Positions 1 through 8,145 of a stretch of DNA of 30,289 nt are shown here, one piece after another. The notes under the pieces were generated by a model. It did not search any database and had not been told where the DNA came from. It was given only the letters and a program-made list of their open reading frames with translations. The translations under genes were made by a program, and so were the position numbers. The stretch comes from Neelides folsomi (taxonomy: Eukaryota > Arthropoda > Collembola > Neelipleona > Neelidae), in NCBI GenBank assembly GCA_034687125.1, contig JAQGBZ010000573.1:1-30289 (forward strand), read 5' to 3'. Within the stretch, counting starts at the first letter, position 1; each line of letters opens with the position of its first letter.

Positions 1-760
1 GACACTATCCGAGGTTTAAAGCATTAGAATTCCTATACCTATGCCGGGAACATAGAAAAAGGTGATCTTAACCGAGGTGATCTTAGCCGAGGTCGAGTGT
101 AAATACATTACATGTGGATTTTTTTATTAATATATTTCACTTTGAATAGTTAATAATTAAATTTCTCAATAATAAAAGCAATTGCTATGCTCTGAGTCTA
201 TGATCATAACATAAAATGATTTATGACAAGAAAATATTGCAAGCAATTAATTACATAGTAAATTTCTTAGGAAATTTTTACATTATTCCTTACAACTGGA
301 ATCCACAAACATTTCAATTAATTTTAATACCAAAAAGAAAATTAAAATTAATTTAAAAGCAAGCCTTTTATTTTATTAAAAATATCCTTCAAAAAGATTT
401 TGATTTTAAAAATTCTATTATAGATTTCTGTGTTGTTATATCCAGTTTTTTTTAGATCTTATTATGACATACAAGTTAATTACTTTTTATAAACAATTGT
501 TCATTTTTTTCAACGCATCTATAAAATTTATTTTTTTCATTGGGTAAATCACCTAATAAATATGAAAAGCGGTTCAAATTTTGACAAAGCCCTAACAATA
601 TCGCTGACTAAAATATACACAATTTTAAAATATATGTATATGCGATCTAGGTATACCTAGATTATTTTAGTGGGTAGATTTAAAACGGCTAAAAAATATA
701 CCTAATTTAATAATGATTTAATAAAATATTATATAATTTAATTATTCACGTGCCATAAAT
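1..760. other. AT-rich stretch without a recognisable gene
   Basis: I see no open frame with protein-like composition here on either strand. The only structured element is a short tandem repeat at 61-90. If the receptor-like exon starting near 767 has 5' exons, they should lie here or beyond the window edge, but I could not identify them. Confidence 0.5.
61..90. repeat. 15-bp tandem repeat, two copies
   Basis: The unit GGTGATCTTAACCGA (61-75) is followed directly by GGTGATCTTAGCCGA (76-90), differing at one base, and then by the start of a third unit (GGTCGAG). A related CCGAGGT occurs near base 9. It is GC-richer than its surroundings. Function unknown. Confidence 0.7.
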
Positions 761-766
761 TATGAC

Positions 767-1098
767 ATGAATAAAATTATTTCCATAGGTAAACAATATA
801 AACTAAAAGCTAAATGGGAATTTAGCGACTATTGGTTTTATTATAACCTTAAACTTCTTCCCAAGATATCATTTGTTCCTTTATTGGTCCCTTTTATTCC
901 GAATTCAAATTTAAAGAGCATCATAGAATTTGCATTTCGCGATTTCGGAAAAATCAACAGTCATATTTATCAATTCAACATGCTTATTAAAATTATCACT
1001 TATTGGCTTTTATACTGTCAAATCACGTTGACTGCATTTTTTACTATGGTCGGATATATTGTTTTAACTTACTTCGAAAGAATTTTGTCTTCATTATC
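767..1098 (+). CDS. exon 1 of a gustatory-receptor-like membrane protein
   Basis: An open frame runs from ATG 767 to a strong splice donor (ATC|GTAAGA, gt at 1099-1100). It could begin instead at the acceptor TTTCCATAG ending near 790, which would make it an internal exon. The product has long hydrophobic stretches, notably around residues 71-103 (INSHIYQ... to ...YIVLTYF), as in multi-pass receptors. The exon ends in phase 2. Joined to the acceptor at 1550, the frame runs in register into the 1588-2055 segment. The small, divergent, Phe/Ile/Tyr-rich sequence suggests the arthropod chemoreceptor superfamily, but I see no diagnostic motif, so the family call is an inference from hydropathy pattern and length. 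Confidence 0.4.
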
Positions 1099-1234
1099 GT
1101 AAGATTCGAATTGTTTGTTTTTCTACTAGGCTACTACTTTTTTTTAGTAATTAATCTCATTGTTAAAATTTTAATTTATATATTAGCATTATTACACAAA
1201 TATTAATATATTATAATATATTAATATTTACATA

Positions 1235-1512
1235 CAGGGCCATTAGAAAGTCGGTTATCATCGAGTATAAATGGTTAAATTTATTTATCTAAAGGATCTG
1301 TATGTATTCCATCAAAATCACGACAAAGACGTCTTAAATTATATTTTCTTGAACATTTTTTAGTGTGAGTGTGAAATGTGAGAAAATAACTATAGAAGGA
1401 AGCAAGGAATTAAAAGCCAAAGGATACATTGCTGTCAATGTCGCGCTATCTAGTATTTATTAATATTGGGGCAAACGCATATTTGATGATAACCGACTTC
1501 CCGCTCGCCCTG
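1235..1512. mobile_element. 278-bp MITE (TA target duplication, CAGGGC ends)
   Basis: The left end, CAGGGC-7nt-AAGTCGGTTATCATC (1235-1262), is the inverted complement of the right end (1485-1512), with the 6-bp outer and 15-bp inner blocks perfect and 7 divergent bases between. The element is flanked by TA (1233-1234 and 1513-1514), as expected for Tc1/mariner-type insertion. No transposase frame is present, so it is a non-autonomous derivative. It lies inside the presumed intron of the receptor-like gene. Confidence 0.8.
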
Positions 1513-1550
1513 TACATTTTCTTAATTCTGAAAAAATTGTTTGATTTTAG

Positions 1551-2055
1551 CATAAATTCAAATACGTGAAAATTACATCACAATGAAATGGATCAATTGG
1601 AAAAAACGCAATTATACAAAGAATTGAAAAGGGTATATTTAAATATCCAATTCATGCTTGAATGGGGGATCGAGTTTTATGTATTGATTCTCCATATTTT
1701 TATTTATAATTGCCACATTGGATTTGCAAGTTTAATATATTTGTTAATTACTTCATATAATAATGTTTCATTCTTTGTTTTTATTATGGTAATTCCTACA
1801 ATAATTTTTATTCCAATTTTCATATATTATATTTGTCTTTATTCGAATCGAATTATAAATCATTCTCAAGATATCAGAATTTTTTTGTTTTCTATGATAA
1901 ATTCCAACAATATTAAACTGGAAAGTCGCATATGGAAATCCGTAAGGAAAATTCCTATTAAAAGGAGTTGTTTTAAAGAATTTCATTCAGGTTCGACTAT
2001 AGAGATATTCGCGATTCTTTTTGATTACGTTGCTAATATGCTACTCACTTTTTAA
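1551..2055 (+). pseudogene. exon 2 of the gustatory-receptor-like protein, interrupted by TGA
   Basis: The acceptor TTGATTTTAG ends at 1550. Spliced to the upstream exon, the frame reads six codons, hits TGA at 1567-1569, then stays open in the same register through ATG 1588 to the stop at 2053-2055. The 155 codons from 1588 encode at least three hydrophobic segments (roughly residues 24-54, 59-85 and 138-155), separated by charged loops. They end in a hydrophobic C-terminus (ILFDYVANMLLTF) of the sort seen at the end of insect gustatory and odorant receptors. Either the gene is a recent pseudogene, or the TGA is avoided by an acceptor I did not find, or 1588-2055 is its own short gene. The frame agreement across the intron favours one broken gene. 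Confidence 0.4.
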
Positions 2056-2171
2056 ATCCATGCAATAAATTATAATAGGGTATATAAATATTTCCAGCAA
2101 TAAGTTTTAATTATTTCTAACTAACATACCTATTGTTGCTATACTCTTCTATGCCTGTAGGGTAGTAATTA

Positions 2172-2247
2172 CAGTGTGGACCAGAGTTAAGTATCTTTAT
2201 TTAATTTCTAATAATACAAAAAAGATAGTTAACTCTGGTCCACCCTG
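2172..2247. mobile_element. 76-bp MITE with 26-bp terminal inverted repeats
   Basis: CAGTGTGGACCAGAGTTAAG (2172-2191) and the adjoining TATCTT are mirrored at the right end, whose complement begins CAGGGTGGACCAGAGTTAAC (2228-2247). Only two bases differ. TA flanks both sides (2170-2171, 2248-2249). The two arms fill most of the element, leaving a loop of about 25 bases. CAGGG-type ends plus a TA duplication match mariner-like MITEs. It is probably a palindromic, fold-back derivative. Confidence 0.8.
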
Positions 2248-2336
2248 TACATATTAATTGATTCAATGATAATTTTATATATGTATGCATTCTTTTTTAA
2301 ATTAAAAAATAGAAAATCAAAATCGAATTTAAAATT

Positions 2337-4415
2337 TTACTTTTTTTTGATACAAAGAGGATATCTGCCATCATCGCAATCTGCTATAGCAATCGCGTAT
2401 CTTTCCTTTGTGGTTTCAATACTCCAATTTTGATGAACTATTCTGGTTTCTTCGTAAATCAAGGCGTTGCAATCACACGTGTAAGATCGAGCGTCGCAAT
2501 TAGTTTGAGAATCCGCCCATTTTTCCGAACCTTTCCCTCCTACTTTCTTCAATTCGAACTCTTTGCTATGATGGCTCCGATGTCTGTAAAATACAGCATT
2601 TTACTGATAGATATTAGTTAAATAAATATACATTAAATGGTAAAAAATAGTAATTTTTAACCTTATAAATTATAAATAATTATTTTTAATGTATAATTTT
2701 TATTATTTTAAATTAATATTTACTGCATCCAAAATGAAAGAAAAGGTCGTTCAAGAGGATTTCCTTTGGTTGCTTCTCTTAAAAATTCGTTCATTTTTTT
2801 AAAAGACTCGAAATCTCCATTTTCAATTTGCATCCGAACCATGCCATAAATTTTGCACAATTTAACGGCAGTCAATTGGGGAACCTATAGCAAATTTATT
2901 TTAATTAAATATTTTGTACTATTTTAATTTTAATTTTTGTAGTTTTTAAACTTTATTTAAGCATTATTTACTCGATCAGGAATTAAAAGAAATTTATCTT
3001 TGGCGACAATTTCTTTTGGCAAACCTGAGACACCAAAAAGCCTCGATGAGTCTAAACGATCTTTGATTGAATCTGGTTGGACATCTAAAAATTCAAAATT
3101 AAAATTAATTTAAAATTCTAATAAAAGGTTAATATTGATTCATATCAATGGTCATCATTTGCTATCAAAAATTATTTAATCACATTTAAAATTAATTAAC
3201 CCCAATTACTCAAAATATGAACAATTTACAAAAAATTACCTTGGCAAATAAATCCCATCTTAATGGTACATTTGCTCACTGAATCTTTTCTCCCAGCCAT
3301 TCCTGCTTTAAGACAAGTGTAAATGAGTCCATCGTTTGACCGCGGATGACCCAATCCGCCTGCTTGCTCAAAATACGGCTGTTTGATTTCTCCCATCCAA
3401 CTACTCAAATTCATGGCAACCCAAGCGTCCAACGGAGGCAGTGGAATCCAATAGTAATAATGTAAGTAAATGGCAGAATAAATAAGCTAAAATTTAAAAA
3501 ATGTTTATTGTGAAATAAATAATGCATTAAAAATAATTAAGATTAAATAAAAACTTGTTCGAAATAATCATTTTAATACTTCATAAGTAATGTCGTCCTC
3601 AAGAATGGCCAAGTCACCTTTTCGGCTTTTGCATTCGGCTCTAGCTTGATACACAGAAACCTTTAAGAGAAATTAATTTAAAAATTCTATAATTTAATTT
3701 TAAATTAGAGAAGGATAAAATCGATATTTTTAATTAACAAACCCCGTCCTTTAACTTATCAAAGTAATAAGTGTAAGTTGCATTAAGAGGTAAATAATAG
3801 AATTTGACTTCAGGGATTGGGTCGAATTCCACAATATCGCTCAAATTGACCACTTCCACCTTCTTTTGGGTCAAATCTCGATTGTTGATTTTGACCATAT
3901 CATGGTGGTTCCAGAGTTGGGTCAATTGGTACCAAAAGTTGACAATCGTATAAGGAAGCATTTCCTTATTAAAGGAATTAACTTAAAGTTAACAGTAAGC
4001 TTATCTCTAGTATTAAATGCAATAAGGCTATATTTAGTTAATTTTATTGTAATTAGATTGATTCACTGCATTTATTTAATACATCAGAATTTGTCATTTG
4101 TGGAAAACTTTGAACTGCAAGTTCAATAAATTATGAGCCGATTTTCTTGGAACTTTATCACAAGAATTCCAAGAATCATGTTTATTTCCAAAAAATTATT
4201 TATCAAAAAATAATTCAACATTTTGTTTACATTTATTCAATTACTATTTTACCCTAAATATTAAATAATTTAATACCCATAAATTATTCGTGCTTAAAAT
4301 AATGGATGATATTGATTAATAATTAAGTAACTAATGCATTTCCAATGATGATCCTATGGGCATAAAATCCCAGTATAATTGCAAAAGATATAGCCAATAT
4401 AAACAAGTTCAACAT
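2337..4415 (-). CDS. secreted protein with two C-type-lectin-like domains
   Basis: Exons on the minus strand: 4415-4332 (signal sequence, tentative), 3964-3743, 3660-3580, 3486-3240, 3084-2972, 2884-2724 and 2583-2337. Phases agree throughout, giving 384 residues; starting at the internal ATG 3961 instead gives 355. The first exon encodes a hydrophobic leader (MLNLFILAISFAIILG). Domain 1 shows C-type-lectin landmarks: QARAECKSRKGDLA (helix, first Cys), DAWVAMNLSSW (WIGL-like), and the Cys pair in IYTCLK ... MGFICQ. Domain 2 shows VKLCKIYGM, then CNALIYEE and DCDDGRYPLCIKK. Neither has EPN/QPD or WND, so calcium-dependent sugar binding is not expected. Likely role: extracellular recognition or immune lectin-like protein; ligand unknown. 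The join between the leader and the body relies on an AAG acceptor and is the weakest part of the model. Confidence 0.75.
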
Positions 4416-4719
4416 TTCCTAATTTTTCTCTTTAACGCCCCCCTGAAGGAGAATAAACCGAACCAAACTTGTAAAAGATGAGCGGATGACATGCAGATAT
4501 GAATAGTTCATAAATCAATAAAAACTTCCAACGATTTCCCAACGAGAGCTGCGAAGCTGCGAAGGGTCTTCACCTCAATGAACGGAAAGTCTCCAATTGT
4601 TTGTCCAGGAACGGATTGGGAGTTTCCATTCCACGTGTGGAGGACGAGGAGCGGAGGCGCATGGGATTTGTCCCACTTTCAATGTCCCACTTTCATTCCG
4701 ACTCCCCCACTCCTCTGGC
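4416..4719. promoter_or_regulatory. shared divergent promoter region
   Basis: About 300 bp separate the starts of the C-type-lectin-like gene (minus) and the phosphatase gene (plus), so both probably fire from here. The half near the phosphatase is GC-rich. It holds a CACGTG E-box (4632-4637) and a direct repeat TGTCCCACTTTCA at 4669-4681 and 4683-4695, immediately before the phosphatase ATG. No TATA box is evident near that ATG. Open frames in this stretch lack an upstream ATG in the phosphatase frame, so I treat it as promoter plus 5' leader. Confidence 0.5.
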
Positions 4720-6822
4720 ATGCACGACCTCGACCGATACTTCGAAGTCGCCCTCGTCCTCACCAAGGACTGTGGAGAGGTAAGGACCCTTGGTTTAATT
4801 ACAGATCACTTTAAAAGTGTTTGTGAAGTCATTGACAACCTGTCATTCTCATCTTCCGGTCTTATTTAGTTGGTGAAGGAGGCGATCAACGCAGCCAAAG
4901 ATGTACAAACAAAGTCGAGTGATATTGACCTAGTTACAGAAACCGACCAAGAAGTTGAAAGACTTCTCATTTTTGGACTTCGGAGAGAATTCCCAACACA
5001 TAAGTAATTAATAGTCGTTTTTATTATATTTATGTTTTATTGTAATTTATGAATCTTTATACATGATTTTAAATTCAAATCTAATCATTTAAAATTAATT
5101 TTAATGCATGTTATTTTAACATTGTATTAAACTTTAATAATAAAGCATCAATACATACTACTTGATATTACCTATATCTTATTAAAAATTTAAAAAATAA
5201 TATAATGTTAATAAAAAGTAGAATTTATTTAGTTAATTTAACAATTAATAATTAAAAATAATTAATGATTTGTTTGAAAGGTTTATTGGAGAAGAGTCGA
5301 CAGCCAGCGGAGTAAAATGTGTGTTAACAGACGATCCGACTTGGATCATCGATCCCGTGGATGGGACGATGAATTTTGTTCATAATCTTCCGCTTGTTGC
5401 CATCAGCGTCGGATTATTCATCAATAAGAAGCCAGCCATTGGAATCATTTACAATCCGCTCCTCGATCAGCTTTTTACAGCCAAGGTTGGTCAGGGGGCT
5501 TTTCTTAATGGAGCTCCAATTCACGTCTCCGAACAAGCAGGTAAATAAATTATATATTTATCAATCATATTAATTTTAATTTAAATAATTAAATTATGCT
5601 AACATCATCAAAGAATTGATTATAGAGTATACAATGTATAAACACTAGTATATTAGGTATATCTTTTACCCGTGATTTTATATGTGATTAAGATTTATGT
5701 GATTTTTTAGAACTTGCTCAAGCTTTAATCTGCTCAGAAGTCGGAACAAATAAAGATCCAGAGCGGATTAAAGTCGTTCTCAGCAATTTGTCCAAACTCA
5801 TCGGAAAAGTTCATGGGTAAGACAAAATTTAATTTATTTGATATTTAGAATACTTATTACGTTATTACAATTAAGTAAAGATTTAGTTAATAAGTAAATA
5901 TGTATTTATTTAAATTTACAATAACAGTGAATTAACAGCATACAATTTAATATTAGAAAAATGAGTAACATTATTAAACCGCACGTTTGGGTCATTTTTA
6001 ATTAAAAAACTTGAGTAATGATGGATAGATTTTCGATACCTTAGAATCAGATACTTTGGTTCGGCGTGTGTTGCCATGTCGCTGTTGGCGATGGGAGCTG
6101 TCGACGTTTTCTTCCATAATGGTCTTCACTGTTGGGATATTGCAGCTGCTCAGGTTTTAGTCACAGAAGCCGGTGGAGTTTTGGTCGACTATGGAGGTCA
6201 AAATTTAATTAAGAATTTATGTGTATAATTAATAATTATAAAAATTTAATCTTTTAACTGTTTTGTTTATTTTAATAAGATTTTAGTGGTTTACTAATTT
6301 TATTGTTTTGTTAATTTGTGTTTAATTTGTTTTCCAATTAGTTAGTTTAGATGAATGTTTTCAGTTAATAAAAACCACTGATGAGAAATTAAATTTATGT
6401 TCAATGCTCAACGTGCGGTTTAAAATGTTGCTTAGACACAGAAGCTTAAATTGAATTTTTCTTATTTAATTTAAAATTAAAGAATTCGAGCGCTGGGTTC
6501 AGCCGCGCTAAACATGGCGTCAGTTGCGTCCGGCGGGACTGATGCTTATTTTGAATTTGGTATTCATGCTTGGGACATTGCTGCTGGGGAGTTGATCGTC
6601 ACAGAAGCTGGCGGATGTGTCATCGACACCGCCGGTATTTTTTAATTTTAATTTCCCATCAGTGGTTAATTGTTCATTAAACCCAATAAATATTTTCTTA
6701 TTCTTAAATAAAAAGGCGGGCCTTTGGACATCATGAACAGACGCGTGCTTTGTGCATCTTCGGAGCCACTGGCAAGAAAACTTGCAGACATTCTTGACCA
6801 ATACGAACTTGAACGAGATTGA
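4720..6822 (+). CDS. IMPA1: inositol monophosphatase with two alternative fifth exons
   Basis: This gene encodes a Mg-dependent phosphatase that releases free myo-inositol from inositol monophosphates (phosphoinositide recycling, cytosolic). Exons: 4720-4779, 4870-5003, 5281-5540, 5711-5816, then either 6045-6196 (5a) or 6483-6634 (5b), then 6716-6822. With one fifth exon the product is 272 residues, close to human IMPA1 (277). Metal ligands are visible: GEES with E69/E70, [12 protein letters not shown] with D89 and D92, and HxWD with D218 from either fifth exon. The C-terminal [12 protein letters not shown] block is also typical. All phases close. Including both or neither fifth exon shifts the frame, because 152 is not a multiple of three. 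The start ATG was chosen because [20 protein letters not shown] matches the N-terminal helix and no in-frame ATG lies upstream. Confidence 0.95.
5967..5987 (+). promoter_or_regulatory. intronic pairing arm A-left (upstream of exon 5a)
   Basis: AACATTATTAAACCGCACGTT (shown in full) is the reverse complement of 6410-6429, apart from one bulged A at 5973. The inner 14 nt (5974-5987) pair perfectly and contain CCGCACG, unusual in an otherwise AT-only intron. Paired, it would loop out exon 5a and bring exon 4 towards exon 5b. Confidence 0.75.
6045..6196 (+). CDS. IMPA1: phosphatase exon 5a (His variant of the substrate pocket)
   Basis: This 152-nt exon enters in phase 2 and leaves in phase 1, the same as exon 5b. 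It codes for [13 protein letters not shown] through [17 protein letters not shown] to TEAGG. The third metal ligand (WD, D218) and the TEAGG block are kept. The position equivalent to human Glu213 is His211, and the usual GGADAYYE-type segment is altered to GAVDVFFH. Its donor (GAG|GTCAAA) is weak and its acceptor is ACCTTAG. About half of its residues are identical to 5b. Intronic arms 5967-5987 and 6410-6429 bracket it. Confidence 0.9.
6373..6393 (+). promoter_or_regulatory. intronic pairing arm B-left (between exons 5a and 5b)
   Basis: AACCACTGATGAGAAATTAA (6373-6392) plus one more A pairs with 6647-6667 over 21 positions, with a single A-C mismatch (6384 against 6656). The helix would enclose exon 5b. 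The arm lies inside the loop of helix A. Confidence 0.75.
6410..6429 (+). promoter_or_regulatory. intronic pairing arm A-right (between exons 5a and 5b)
   Basis: AACGTGCGGTTTAAAATGTT is the partner of 5967-5987. It sits only 16 nt downstream of arm B-left in the 286-nt intron separating the two alternative exons, and lies inside the loop of helix B. Confidence 0.75.
6483..6634 (+). CDS. IMPA1: phosphatase exon 5b (canonical Glu variant)
   Basis: This exon has the same length and phases as exon 5a. It codes for [13 protein letters not shown] through [18 protein letters not shown] to TEAGG. It retains Glu211 (human Glu213, which contacts inositol hydroxyls), Asn197 and the metal ligand D218, so it is the conventional form. 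Both splice sites are weak: acceptor ATTAAAG and donor CCG|GTATTT. Intronic arms 6373-6393 and 6647-6667 bracket it. Confidence 0.9.
6647..6667 (+). promoter_or_regulatory. intronic pairing arm B-right (downstream of exon 5b)
   Basis: This is the partner of 6373-6393. It contains TTTCCCATCAGTGGTT and lies in the 81-nt intron between exon 5b and exon 6, starting 12 nt after the exon 5b donor. When paired it may also mask that donor. Confidence 0.75.
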
Positions 6823-7409
6823 AAAGAAATGAAGTTTTAGAAAGATCTCATCTTTTAAAACAATCAATGTAAATGTTACCTTACTTAAAATGTAAAGGAG
6901 AAAATGCCAAAGTCAGATATTTTAAAAGGACTATAAATTTCTTGAATCCTAATTAATTTAATGATATTAGCGAGTTGTACATACAAATACTAATAGCTTA
7001 TAATACATACAATTAATTATCACTTAATTGGTAGTTTAGTTATAAAAGATAGAAATAATATTAGTTCTTATTAAAATCTTTGTGTAAATCTTTAAGCATA
7101 ATTATTCTTTAAAACACTTGCTTAAATAGAATTTAAAATTTCTATATCACTTTCTTTTCATTCATTTACTAATATATCATTAAAAATTTGAAATGTCTCT
7201 ACATAGTAGAATTCACTTTTATTTTCTCATTGTTTTTTGTGTCTTGCAAATTACAAATATTTAACCGTTTAACCTAATTGTCAACTACCCAAGTGAAAAT
7301 ATTTGTATATGATATGGTACGTAAATGTATTGTATTGTCCAATATTTTCAAAGAGATATTTGCAAAGCAAACCATTTTATCAAAATAATGATAATGTTAA
7401 AAATACAAT

Positions 7410-7439
7410 AATGTTACTACTATATATAGTAGTAACATT
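7410..7439. repeat. perfect 30-bp palindrome
   Basis: AATGTTACTACTATA (7410-7424) is followed immediately by its exact reverse complement (7425-7439) with no spacer, so the DNA could extrude as a cruciform and the RNA fold as a hairpin. No target duplication was seen. Confidence 0.8.
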
Positions 7440-7530
7440 GTAATTTCCAAATACATATAAATGAATAACTATAAATAAAATGTTAATTTGTTAAAAATTG
7501 AATCATTTGATGTTAAATGTAAATAATTAC

Positions 7531-7581
7531 TTCTGTACAAAATGTACAGAAATGTACAGTACAGAGCGCGCTCGACTGTAC
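7531..7581. repeat. cluster of GTACAG palindromes around GAGCGCGCTC
   Basis: TTCTGTACA (7531-7539) and TGTACAGAA (7543-7551) form a hairpin with a 3-nt loop. Directly after it, GTACAG (7559-7564) and CTGTAC (7576-7581) flank AGCGCGCT (7565-7572). The GC-rich core stands out in this AT-rich spacer. Confidence 0.6.
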
Positions 7582-7804
7582 CTTCATTGTAAATATGATG
7601 TAAATATTAATAAAATTAATATAAATTACCACGTAAAAGTTAATGAAAATTTAAACATTTGATGAATATTAGTTAATGGAAAATGAAAATAATAAATGAA
7701 TGGGGGAAAATTGGATTATTTATTTAATTCATTACATTTTACAATTTTAAGATTAATTTTTTTGGACATAAGTAATATAAAAATTGTTTTTTAATAAATT
7801 AAAA

Positions 7805-8097
7805 TTACGAATCATAATAATCTTCAACAGTTGTCGATGGTTCTGGTGGTTTGTTAGTAAAAGGTTTATGTGGTGGTCTCAATGTGTGCCCATGGGGGCG
7901 AGGAACGTATTTAACTGTAGTTTTAACAGTTGATCTTGTGCGTCTTGGACGTTGGCGTTCTTCCTATATTTAAAAATTGATTTGAAAATAAATTTGAAAA
8001 ATTTACATCATAATATTGTTTGAATATTTATTACAATATTAAAGCCTTCCGCAAGAATAATGAATATAAATAAAACAAAAATTATTAAATGCTTCAT
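7805..8097 (-). CDS. small secreted proline/arginine-rich peptide (candidate PrAMP)
   Basis: There are two exons, 8097-8035 and 7963-7805, joined in phase 0 by a 71-nt intron (ATT|GTAATA ... ATATAG|GAA). The product is 73 residues. Residues 1-18 (MKHLIIFVLFIFIILAEG) are a clear signal peptide. The secreted part opens with a dibasic stretch (EERQRPRRTRSTVK) and continues with YVPRPHGHTLRPPHKPF. It ends acidic (STTVEDYYDS). Nine of its 52 residues are proline, and it contains PRP and RPPHKP motifs like those of insect proline-rich antimicrobial peptides, which bind bacterial ribosomes or DnaK after uptake. It has no cysteines. Family membership is inferred from composition and motifs, not a recognised orthologue. 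It could instead be a cuticle or neuropeptide-type precursor. A TATA box lies about 50 bp before the ATG. Confidence 0.75.
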
Positions 8098-8145
8098 TTT
8101 AACGAATACCTAACAATATTTCAATAATTGGGTAACGTGGATCTG

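Larger units (their letters stand above)
6823..7804. other. AT-rich spacer with palindromes between convergent genes
   Basis: This is the 3' side of both the phosphatase gene and the small secreted-peptide gene (which runs the other way). No coding frame is supported. It holds a perfect palindrome at 7410-7439 and a GTACAG-rich palindrome cluster at 7531-7581. On the minus strand an AATAAATAA stretch near 7718-7728 is a likely polyadenylation signal for the peptide gene. Confidence 0.5.

Noticed and set aside
1003..1206. 67-codon hydrophobic plus-strand frame
   Set aside because: It overlaps the receptor-like exon in another frame. Hydrophobicity is expected from T-rich sequence, and the donor at 1099 fits the other frame.
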